NCBI GenBank assembly: GCA_933228675.1
Contig: OW121740.1
Span: 7,443,442 to 7,507,441 of the forward strand
DNA from: Stomorhina lunata
Taxonomy: Eukaryota; Arthropoda; Insecta; Diptera; Rhiniidae
Direction: 5' to 3'
Length of the DNA stretch: 64,000 bases
The translations under genes and the position numbers were made by a program. Below the pieces are notes generated by a model that was not told the DNA's origin, made no database searches, and saw only the letters and a list, made by a program, of their open reading frames with translations. Positions 23,721 to 34,497 of this stretch are shown one piece after another; within the stretch, counting starts at the first letter, position 1, and the number at the start of each line of letters is the position of its first letter.

Positions 23721-25084
23721 TTAACTTTTATTAATTGAAATACTTGTAGTTAGTAAAATTAAAAAGTTTTATATTATGGCTAATTTTTTTAAATATATTT
23801 CAAATATTTTTTATTTATTTAAAATTTTGTATACAAATAGAATAATTCAAGGTTTCGGGCAGATAAACAAAAAAAGTAAAAAAAAACTGTTTTACTAAAA
23901 TATATTGTGTAATTTCAAATAAAAAGAAAAACGCATCATTTTTTAGCAATTTCTCTTACTCTAGAAAAAAAAATGTTAAAATAAAATAAAAATAATTTGA
24001 AATAAATCAAATATCTTAATTGTTTAAAATATAAGCGGAAGGAAATTAAAGAATTTTTTTTGCTGTAGTTCACATTTTTCTCATTACACTTGTCAATTGT
24101 TTTTAAAAACTATTTAAGAATAAATAAAAAAAAAAACAATTAAATTTAATTTTTTACTAATTAGTGAGCAAAAAAAACCAACAAATTCTTAAGTTTGTAA
24201 GTTTTTATTTCTTTATAATTAATGATGCGGAAATTTGCAAAAAAAAAATAAACTATAAACTAAAATGACAAGGTAATATTCGCCGACTGATTGACTTGAT
24301 TCGCCACATATACCCCCTTAATAACACCTACACACAACAATCTGGCAACTGCAATTAAATAACGTTAAATGTTGACATGTTTACATTAAAAATATACCAA
24401 CAAACAATTTAATAGACAAACTTCTGTTAGTTACGACCGAGAGTTCATTTATTTACTTTCTTCATTCAAATGGTTATGTAAATAACAGTATGTTAACTTA
24501 TTTACATATACTGTTAGCCTTTAAAAGCCTTAGGAATATAAAAACTGGCTTCCTATTTTACAGCTCAAACAAAAATTCGAAAATCCATAATAAGTCATGT
24601 TTTGATTTTACTAAAATGTATATAACTTGTGAATCTTTAGAGATATGAAGATCAAATTTTATGTAATAATAGGAGAAGGGTTTCATAATCGACCTGAAAA
24701 GTTATGGGTAAAAAGGAAGAAGAGTAGAAAGTCATATTACTTAGAGCGTTCTAAGTTATAGACTTGGAAATATATGAAAGTTGGACTGGCAATGGGTAAA
24801 AATTGCTCCTAGCTACGTCTAATTTTTGAACCCATTATGAATAGTGTCCCTAAATATTAAATTTACATTAAGCTTGAAACCGTTGGGAACAAATCGGATG
24901 AATAAAGAATTTGACTGACCGCAGAAGAGTTATAATGAGCTGCAAAACGCTTTCCGAATCATTGAAAGCTAATCAGAAAACTACGAAAATGAATCGGAAG
25001 GAGGTTTGTCTAAAACGTCTGATAACAGCAGAAGGAAAGGAAGGAAGGACTGAGCCCTAATGTTAAACAATTTTTGATTTTTTG
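23721..25084. other. Non-satellite AT-rich DNA
   Basis: No supported gene. A GC-richer patch at about 24700-25060 (for example GACCGCAGAAGAG and GGAAAGGAAGGAAGGACTGAG) looks unlike its surroundings but has stops in all frames I read. Confidence 0.5.
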
Positions 25085-27198
25085 GCTAAAAAAAATATTT
25101 TCGATACATTTTTCTATCGAAAAATTTTTCTGTAGAAAAACTTTCCATAAAATTTTTTTTCTAAAGAAAACTTTTTGATCAAAATTTTTTTATAAAATAA
25201 ATTTTTTTTCTTTCTTTTTCATAACAATTTTTTTCTAAAGAAAAATTATCTATAAAAATTTTTTATAGAAATATTTTTCTTAGGAAAAATTTTGTAAAAA
25301 ATTTTTAATAAAAAAATGTTCTTAAAAAAAATTTTGACAAAACAAAATTTTCTATGAAAAAATTGTTGATAAAAAATTTATAGAAAAATTTTTGTTAAAA
25401 AAATTTTCTGTAGAAAAATTTTTGATAAAAAAATTTTTTATAGAAAAATTTTTGTTTGCTAATAAAAAAAAATTTCTTTAAAAAAAATTTCTATAGAAAA
25501 ATTGTTGATAAAAAAATTTTCTTCAAAAAAATTTTTGATAAAATTTTTTTTAAAGAAAAATTTTTGCTAAGAACATTTTCTATAGAAAAGTTTTTAATAA
25601 AAAAATTTTCTGTAGAAAAATTTTTGATAAAAAAATTTTCTATCGAAAAATCTTTGATAAAAAAATTGTATATAGAAAATTTTGATAAAAAAATTTTCTA
25701 TTGAAAATATTTTAATAAAAAAAATTTTCTATAAAAAAAATTTCTATAGAAAAATTGTTGATAAAAAAATTTTCTTCAAAAAAATTTTTGATAAAATTTT
25801 TTTTAAGAACATTTTCTATAGAAAAGTTTTTAATAAAAAGCATTTTTCATAGAAAAGTTGTTAATAAAAAAATTATATAGAAAAGTTTTTGATAAAAAAT
25901 TTCTACAGAAAAGTTTTTGATACAAAAATTTTGTATGGAAAAGTTGTTGATAAAAAAATTTTCTATTGAAAAGTTTTTGCCAAAAAAATTTACTGTTGAA
26001 AAAATTTTGATGAAAAAATTTTTATAGAAAAATTTTTGATGAAAAAATTTTTGATGAAAAAATTTTTATAGAAAAATTTTTGATAAAAAAATTTTCTATG
26101 GAAAAATATTTGATAAGGAATTTTCTATAAAAAAAAATTTGGATAAAAAAATGTTCTATATAAAAGTTTTTGATAAAAAAAATTTACTATAAAAAAATTA
26201 CTATAGAAAAATTTTTGACAAAAAAATTTTCTTCAAAAAAATAATTGATCAAAAATTTTTTATGGAAAAATTTTTGATAAAAATTTTTTAAAGACAAATT
26301 TTTGATAAAAATTTTTTAAAGAAAAATTTTTGCTAAGAAAATTTTCTATAGAAAAGTTTTTAATAAAAAAAAAATCTATAGAAAAGTTGTTAATAAAACA
26401 AATTCTATAGAAATTGGTCTGTTATATTAATAAATAAATGTAACAGATTTGGGATCAAATGAATAATTTCTATAAAAAATATTTGATAAAAAAAATTTTC
26501 TATAAAAAAAATTTTCTATAGAAAAATTTTCTACAGAAAAATCTTTAATAAAAAAATTTTCTACAGAAAAATTTTTGATAAAAAAATTTTCTTTAGAAAA
26601 ATTTTTAATAAAAAAAATTTTCTGTAGAAAAATTTTTGACAAAAAATTTTCTATAGAAATGGTTTAGATAAAAAAAAATTCTATAGAAAAGTTCTTCATA
26701 AAAAAATTTTCTATTGAAAATTTTTTGACAAAAAAATTTTCTATAGAAAAGTTTTAGATAAAAAAAAAATTCTATAGAAAAGTTTTTGATAAACAAATTT
26801 TTGATAAAGAATTTTCTATAGAAAAATTTAAAAAAAAAATTGTAACAGAAAAATTTTTGATAAAAAAAATTTCTATAGAAAAGTTTTAGATAAAAAAATT
26901 TTCTATAGATAAGTTTTTGAGAAAAAACATTTTTATAGAAAAGTTTTTGATAAAAAAAATTTGCCATTGAAAATTTTTTGATAAAAAAAATTTGCCATGG
27001 AAAATTTTTTGATAAAAAATTTATATAAAAAGATTTTTGATAAAAAAAAATTTCTAAAGAAACATTTTTGATAAAAAATTTTCTATAAAACAAAATTTCT
27101 ATAATTTTTGAAAAAAAAAGAAATTGTAATAGAAAAATTTTTGATAAAAAAATTGTAAAAGAAAAATTTTTTATAAACAAATTTTCTATTGATAAATT
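25085..27198. repeat. CTATAGAAA/GATAA satellite, ~30-bp monomer (array 2)
   Basis: Same family as 1.98-3.75 kb: TTTTCTATAGAAAAA joined to TTTTTGATAAAAAAA, about 70 units. Array 2 is more diverged, with deletions that alter the period and frequent GAAAAGTTTTTG variants. It gives long lysine/phenylalanine-rich frames on both strands (25456-25704 forward; 26427-26642 and 26605-27180 reverse) that track the period and are not genes. A 50-bp dispersed element interrupts it at 26418-26470. Confidence 0.9.
26418..26470 (+). repeat. Short dispersed repeat within array 2 (copy 1 of 3)
   Basis: GTCTGTTATATTAATAAATAA, shown as GTCTGTTATATT then AATAAATAAATGTAACAG, is followed by GGGATCAAATGAATAATTTC. 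Related sequences are at 43470-43513 and 62717-62779. All three lie at or inside AT satellites with a CTATAGAAA-like core. Confidence 0.6.
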
Positions 27199-28033
27199 AT
27201 GGCGGTCTTCAAGACCTTATAGAAATGCCAAGTACAACTCCAAACTACCACAAGGCAGGCTGGTTCCAGGGTTGGAAATTTCAATCTTCAAATAATGCAT
27301 TAGGTCTTTGAGGATATTTTTACATACACAAATAAAATGTTTACCTTCTACAAGTATTAGAGAGGCATTATTTAAAGTAACCACATCAAGTCCTATTTAA
27401 AAATATTGTGGTTTATTTATTCGAATAATGGACTTTAAAATGCGTGATTTGTCCTTAAAATCTTTTTTTTTTAATAATTTTTATCTTTTAAATTTTTTAC
27501 ATAAATAATTTCATTAAATTACATTTTAATCTTGTTACTTATTTGTTCTTATCTCTCTTCCCTTCTCCTTTTGTTTTATAAATAAAATATTAAATTTTAT
27601 TGTTTATTGAGTTAAAAAAAAAAACTAAAAATAAATCTGTTATTGTTTGTAAAGAAAATTTACACATGACTTAAGAATTTAAGGTCGTATGTAATTAATA
27701 AAAAATCGGCTTAAATTGTATAAACAATAAAAAAAAGATAAAAGTGCAAATCGGAAAAAGCAAACGCTCACGCCATTTAAACAGGGATGGGATATACAAT
27801 TTTTAAGTAAAAAAGAAATAACGTAATTAGGGAAGACCTCCAGTATGTTCTGGGCTCTCAACATTCAAAACATAAACATTTCTAAAAAATCTGCTACAAA
27901 CTTATAAGAACATACTAAGATATTCCTTTAGAAAGAAATTATTAAAAATTTTAACTTTGTCATATCACAGAGACGAGGTAACCTACAATTCACTAACTTA
28001 CAATTCACTAAACTGTCTTTTTATCCAATAATA
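27199..28033. other. AT-rich DNA with a possible SINE fragment
   Basis: No gene seen. At 27250-27310 the sequence GGCAGGCTGGTTCCAGG, then TCTTCAAATAATGCATTAGG, resembles part of the tRNA-like SINE at 53.13-53.28 kb, which has CTCTAAATAATGCATTTG at the same place. The similarity is short and the call tentative. ACAATTCACTAA is directly duplicated near 27985-28010. Confidence 0.4.
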
Positions 28034-28037
28034 TAAT

Positions 28038-28065
28038 GGGTGTTTTTTTTAGAGGTATAGAACTT
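28038..28065 (+). repeat. Left terminal inverted repeat of the rosa-like transposon
   Basis: 28 bp, GGGTGTTTTTTTT then AGAGGTATAGAACTT. It differs from the right repeat only at two positions in the T tract. Confidence 0.92.
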
Positions 28066-28141
28066 CCAATTGAAATAAAACACAAGAAAATCGTTTTAAT
28101 GTCCATCAATTTGGCTTTATTGGAAGGATAATTGTATGCCA

Positions 28142-29243
28142 TTAATGTTTAAATATGATTTCGGGCATGTGGCCGCCGCGGCTGGCTCGAATAAAGCCAA
28201 TTCTACAGGTCCAATTTTCAACTACTTTTTCGAGCATATGGGGCCGTATGTTGGCAATAACGCCACGAATGTTGGCTTCCAAGTCCCCTAACGTTTCTGG
28301 TTTGTTGGCGTAGACGAGCGACTTCACATATCCCCAAAGAAAATAATCCAGTGGTGTCGAATCGCACGATCTTGGTGGCCAATTGACAGGTCCATTCCGC
28401 GAAATTATGCGCTCATCGAATGTTTCCTTCAATAAATTAATTGTGACGTGCGCTGTGTGGCATGTAGCGCCGTCTTGTTGGAACCACAACTCATCCACAT
28501 TCATGCCATCCAATTGGGGAACAAAATAGTCGGTTATCATGGCTCTATACCGGTCTCCATTTATGGTAACTGACTCTCCAGCATTATTTCGGAAGAAGTA
28601 TGGCCCAATGACTCCACCAGCCCATAGAGCACACCAAACAGTCAGTTTTTGTGGATGTAATGGCGTCTCAAGGGTCTCATGTGGATTCTCTTCACTCCAA
28701 ATGCAGCAATTTTGCTTGTTGACGTAGCCATTCAACCAAAAATGAGCCTCATCACTGAACAAAATTTTGCGATGAAAATCAGCATCGAGATCAATCTCAT
28801 TTTCGGCCCATATACCAAAATCACGACGCATTGCATGGTCTCGCGGCTTTAATTCTTGCACAAGCTGGATCTTGTAAGGTCGCAAGCCAAGATCTTTGCG
28901 CAAAATCTTCCATAAAGTTGATGGAAAGCTTCAATTGCTGTGCACGGTGGCGAATCGATTCATTCGGGTCCTCTTCAACACTTTGCTCTACAGCGGCAAT
29001 TGTTTCTTCGGTGCGCACTGTTCGACGTCGCTGCGGATGCGTATTATCACATAGAGTAAACGTAGTGCGAAAACGATCCATGGTTAACCGAATTAATTGC
29101 TCTGATGGACGATTATGTCGACCATAAAATGGACGGAGCTTGCGGTAAACTTCGCGAACTGAACCAATATTTTCGAAATAAATTTGCACGATTTGCAAGC
29201 GTTGTTCTTTTGTCAACCTGTTTATGATGAAATGGCAAACCAA
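28142..29243 (-). pseudogene. Transposase of the rosa-like element, frameshifted and lacking an ATG
   Basis: Two overlapping reverse-strand frames make one transposase. The first (29243 down to about 28923, ~107 residues) has the DNA-binding part: a helix-turn-helix at about residues 11-60 (LTKEQRLQIVQIYFEN...) and the start of a second one after an RRR linker (~78 on). The second (about 28920 to 28142) holds the DDE/D catalytic domain: SDEAHF, then QQDGATCHTA, then TPLDYFLWG. Forty-one residues separate the second and third aspartates, the DD41D signature of the rosa group, and 92 separate the first two. The reading frame changes at about 28921-28926, consistent with a net loss of 2 nt. The first frame begins at a TTG, with an in-frame stop (29256-29258) just upstream and no ATG before residue 55. 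All three catalytic aspartates survive, so inactivation looks recent. The function in an intact copy is cut-and-paste transposition in the nucleus. Confidence 0.92.
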
Positions 29244-29307
29244 ACTAAATATTAATCACTTGACAGCTGACAAAATGGCCGCCAGTTAAAAAAGTGATGC
29301 CAACTTA

Positions 29308-29335
29308 AAGTTCTATACCTCAATAAAAAACACCC
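29308..29335 (-). repeat. Right terminal inverted repeat of the rosa-like transposon
   Basis: 28 bp, AAGTTCTATACCTC then AATAAAAAACACCC. It lies about 65 bp upstream of the start of the open transposase frame, which leaves room for a short promoter/leader. Confidence 0.92.
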
Positions 29336-30355
29336 TATATATGTAAATGCATAAGGTAACATCCCAACTCTTCTTATCTAAAATTTCATTGTTATATCTC
29401 TTTACATTTATGAGTTATAGAACATTTTGTAAAATTTCTTAGTTAAATCATTAATCCCTACCCTGTCATCTAACATCGAATACCTCTCACTTACATTCTA
29501 ACACACTAACATTCCATCAAATGTAAAATGTTATACATTTTGACATTTGCCCATGTGTCAATTATTGCAGCAAAAACAATAACAAGTTATTTAATGAAAA
29601 AAAAGTAGAAATACGATATGTAGTTTTCTTTTTCTTGATTTAACATATTAATTATTTTGTTTGTCATTTATTGAAAATTTCTATATTATAGGAATATGGT
29701 GCGTTAGATATTTTTAGCCAATAAAAATAAATATTTATATAAATCTTATTTGTTTTTGTTAGAATTTTTTTTTGTATTTAATAATTTATTTAAATTTTTA
29801 TTTTTAAAAACAAAAACAAATGACAAACAACTCAGGCCAAGCCTTCTTTTTTTTCAAATGAAATTAACATACATACGAGGGAAAATCAAGTGACATATGT
29901 ATATGAATGTATAGTAGACCTACAATTACATAGAGTAAATACACTTAAACAAACTGTCTAGTGGTCTGCTAATGTAAAGTGTCATGTTACGACAAGGGTT
30001 GCCAGATTTGGTAAGTAAAATGTCTTCAACTTAAGTTAAGAAAACTTTTAAAGGAAATTTTGTTAATCAAAATTTTTTTTTAGAGAAAATTTTTGATTTA
30101 AAATTTTTTGTTCTCTGAATGGGAATTTTTTTGCCGGTTTAGGAATCTTAAAACTACATTTTTATAACGACCCGCCTATCATAAATCATTTTCAGATGTA
30201 AACAACTCAATCATTTTAACGTAAACAATTTTTTTTTCAATTTTATTTATAGTTTTTTGTAAAAAGGGACAACATGTTAAATAAAGAATTTGCATCAAGT
30301 CACGTGTAAAAACAATTTCCATACATTTTAAAAACAATTGAACAAATACTCGTAC
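29336..30355. other. Non-satellite AT-rich DNA
   Basis: No gene seen. The phrase GGGTTGCCAGAT near 29996 also occurs near 4099, but the shared piece is too short to define a repeat. Confidence 0.5.
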
Positions 30356-32938
30356 TCATAATTATTGCATTATAATGTATTATAACTCATTATAAAGCAT
30401 TATAATACGATTATGATGTATTATAGCGCATTAAAATGCAATTATAACGCATTATAATGCGATTATAATGCATTATAACGCGATTATAATCTATAACGCG
30501 TTATGAAGAGATTATAAAGTATTATAACGCATTATAATGCGATTGTAATGTATTATAACCCATTATAACGCGATTATAATGTATAATAACGCATTATTAT
30601 GCGAATAAAATGTATTATATTGAGTTATAATGCGATTATAATGTATTATAATGCATTATAATGCGATTTTAATGTATTACAATGCATTATAATATATTAT
30701 AACGCATTATAATGCAATTATAATGTGTTATAATGCATTATAATGCGGTTACAAAATATTTTAAACGCATTATAATGCAATTATAACGCATTATGACGCA
30801 TTATAACGCATTATGACGCATTATAATGTATTATAATGCATTATAATGCGATTATAATGTATTATAGCGCATTATAAAGCGATTATAATGTATTATAGCG
30901 CATTATAATACGATTATAACGCATTATAATGTGATTATATTGAGTTATAACGCATTATAATGCGATTATAAATTATTATAACGCATTATAATGCGATTAT
31001 AATGTATTATAACGCATTATAATGTGATTATAATGTATTATAACGCATTACAATGCGATTATAATGCATTATAATGTGACTATTATGAATTATAACGCAT
31101 TATAATGCGATTATTAAGTATTATAACGCGATATAATGCGATTATAATGTATTATAACGCATTATAATGCGATTATAATATATTATAACGCATTACAATG
31201 CGATTATAATGTATTATAACGCATTATAATGTTATTATAATGTATTATAACGCAATGTAATGTGATTATAATGTATTATAACGCATTAAATTGCGATTAT
31301 GATGCATTATAATGTGATTATAATGAATTATAACGCATTATAATGCGATTATAATGTATTGTAACGCATTATAATGCGATTATAATATATTATAATATAT
31401 TATAGCATATAATATATTATAGCATTATAATATATTATAACGCATTATAATGCAATTATAATGTGTTATAATGCATTATAATGCGGTTACAAAATATTTT
31501 AAACGCATTATAATGCAATTATAACGCATTATGACGCATTATAATGTATTATAACGCATTATAATATTTTAAACGCATTATAATGCAATTATAACGCATT
31601 ATGACGCATTATAATGTATTATAACGCATTATAATGCGATTATAATGTATTATAGCGCATTATAAAGCGATTATAATGTATTATAGCGCATTATAATGCG
31701 ATTATAACGCATTATAATGTGATTATAATGAGTTATAACGCATTATAATGCGATTATAAATTATTATAACGCATTATAATGCGATTATAATGTATTATAA
31801 CGCATTATAATGCGATTATAATGTATTATAACGCATTATAATGCGATTATAATGTATTATAACGCATTACAATGCGATTATAATGTATTATAACGCATTA
31901 TAATGCGATTATAATGTATTATAACGCATTATAATGCGATTATAATATATTATAACGCATTATAATTCGATTATAATGCATTATAATGTGATTATTATGA
32001 ATTATAACGCATTATAATGCGATTATTAAGTATTATAACGCGATATAATGCGATTATAATGTATTATAACGCATTATAATGCGATTATAATGTATTATAA
32101 CGCATTACAATGCGATTATAATGTATTATAACGCATTATAATGTTATTATAATGTATTATAATGTATTATAACGCATTGTAATGCGATTATAATATACTA
32201 TAACGCATTATAATTCGATTATAATGTATTATAATGTGATTATTATGAATTATAACGCATTATAATGCGATTATTAATTATTATAACGCGATATAATGCG
32301 ATTATAATGTATTATAATGCATTATAATGTGATTATAATGTATTATAACGCATTAAATTGCGATTATGACGCATTATAATGTGATTATAATGAATTATAA
32401 CGCATTATAATGCGATTATAATGTATTGTAACGCATTATAATGCGATTATAATATATTATAACGCATTATAATTCGATTATAACGCATTATGATGTGATT
32501 ATAATGAATTATAACGCATTATAAAGCGTTTATTAAGTATTATAACGCATTATAATGCGATTATAATGTATTATAACGCATTATAATCCGATTATAATGT
32601 ATTATAACGCATTATAATGCGATTATAATGTATTGTAACGCTTTATAATGTGATTATAATGTATTATAACGCATTATAATGCAATTATAATGTATTATAA
32701 CGCATTATAATGCGATTATAATGTAATATAACGCATTATAATTCGATCATAACGCATTATAATTCGATTATAACGCATTATAATGTGATTATAATAAATT
32801 ATAACGCATGATAATGCGATTATAAAGTATTATAACGCATTATAATGCGATTAAAATGTATAATAACGCATTAAATTTTGTTATACTATATTATAACGTG
32901 TATGTATTGGAATACATTATAATGCTATTATAACGTTA
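30356..32938. repeat. ATTATAATGC satellite, main array, 31-bp monomer
   Basis: About 83 units of ATTATAACGC, ATTATAATGCG and ATTATAATGT (10 + 11 + 10 = 31 bp), in near-perfect register. GCATTATAATGC is a palindrome, so each unit can fold on itself. Higher-order structure: the rare word GCGGTTACAAAATATTTT occurs at 30745 and 31483, 738 bp apart, with similar sequence on both sides; the second copy carries an extra internal duplication around 31530-31600. Same family as positions 1-605. There is no open frame because TAT and TAA recur in all frames. Confidence 0.95.
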
Positions 32939-34497
32939 TTAAGCAAAAAAATTTGGTTTATCTCAAAAAATTCCTTTCATCCATTTTCTAGATTCTTCTA
33001 AACAAATATTTTTTATTATTAATTCTAAACATTAAATAGATTTTTTTGCATATTTAATTAATTTTTATTTTTTTCATAAACAATTATTTATTATTTATTT
33101 TCCATTTGTTTATGATTAATGCAAATTGTCTAAAGGTTTGAGCGATAGGTGAACTTTAGATTTTCGAATAAATTAAGTTATTTTTTATTTTTTAGAATTA
33201 AGTAAAAATATGTTTATTTAAGCAAAAATAACAAAACTAATAATGCAAAGAATTATTAATTAATATTTAAGAATAAATTAACAAAAGAATTGCTTTTTAA
33301 GAAAAATTGTAGAATTAATGGCACTAAAATGAATGCAAATATAATTAAAGAGGTCAAGAAAAGTTTAATTAAACAAATTGAGTTACAAATTAAAATTATT
33401 AATAAAATTGTTCATTCAATTTGGCTTAAAATTAAAATATTAAAGAATGAATATGCAAAATTTGAATAGGAAAAATTATACAACCCAAAGCGCCAGAAAA
33501 TTACTAATATTTTTAAAGAAGTGGGTTCAAAAAGGCAATAAACGTCCCATTAACAGAATAGAAGTTTTCTATAGAAAAGTTGAAAAATTAAAATCTGTAA
33601 AATAGACAATGTTTAGGGCTCCTTTGAAGACTTAATAAGTAACTTTTTTGTTTCAAATTTATGTCATAGAACTGTTATAATATCTACTTTAGTAATTATT
33701 TAAAATTTTTTAAAAATCTTCCTACTTTTCAAAGATCTGTGGAAAACAGGAAAATTACACTTTTTGTACTTTTATTAAAAATTTTTAATAGCCTTTATAA
33801 TAAAAATCTTGGTAGAAAGTTTTAGTTCAATGATTTTTATTTATTGCCAATTACTGGTAATTTAACAAGTTTTCTTGTTATCAATTAAAACTTTTTTAAT
33901 AATTTTTTCTTCGTTTTTTTGTCAACTTAATCCTTAATTTTCTTTCATAGAGAAAACTTATTAAATTTATAAAATCAATATAAAGACAAGAAATCAAATT
34001 GAAATTTGATTTTCATATCAAAAATAAAATTTTAGACTTACAAAAAAAATGACCGCATAAGATTTTGAACGTTAGATAAGAAATGTCATAAATCGGTTTA
34101 GGTCTGATTTGATAACATATAACTTTTTATCAATTTTCAGTTAATTTTTTTTTAAACTGATAAAAATTTACATTTTCTATAATAAATTTTTGAGTATTAA
34201 GAATTTCTAATTAAAATTTACAATATCAAGATTAAATATTTACAGCACGAGTTTTAGAAGAAACGTTCGGTCGGCTTCTTCTAAACAAAATTGTTTAATC
34301 ATACAAAAAAATGTTGATAATTACTTAATTTTTAAAGAATAAAAAGTGTAATCAAATATTTTCTATAAAATATAAAATTTTCCAAGAAAAACTTTTCGAT
34401 AGAAAAAATTGCGATGTTAAAAATATATAGAAACATTTTTTATGTAAAATTTTTAATATGATTTTTTTATAATTTTTGGTGTGATTTTTTTTGGAAA
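32939..34497. other. AT-rich DNA, no gene seen
   Basis: No coding signal. A single isolated satellite-like core, GTTTTCTATAGAAAAGTTG, occurs at 33564-33582, 0.9 kb before the array that uses the same core. From 34360 the sequence grades into degenerate satellite. Confidence 0.5.

Larger units (their letters stand above)
28038..29335 (-). mobile_element. Mariner-family DNA transposon, rosa-like (DD41D), ~1.3 kb
   Basis: Both terminal inverted repeats are present: 28038-28065 starts GGGTGTTTTTTTT and ends AGGTATAGAACTT, and 29308-29335 is its reverse complement at 26 of 28 positions. The flanks are TA-rich (28034-28035 TA on the left, 29336-29337 TA on the right), compatible with a TA target duplication though not unique. 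The element is distinctly GC-richer than its surroundings. It carries a single transposase reading region on the reverse strand, broken by a frameshift. Size and single-gene layout are as expected for the Tc1/mariner superfamily. The well-kept ends suggest it could still be moved by a transposase supplied from elsewhere. Confidence 0.93.

Noticed and set aside
26427..27180. Reverse frames of 71 and 191 residues rich in F, K and I
   Set aside because: Satellite translation; composition and period match the DNA repeat.
28539..29127. Forward frames opposite the transposase
   Set aside because: Antisense shadows of the GC-richer transposase coding region.
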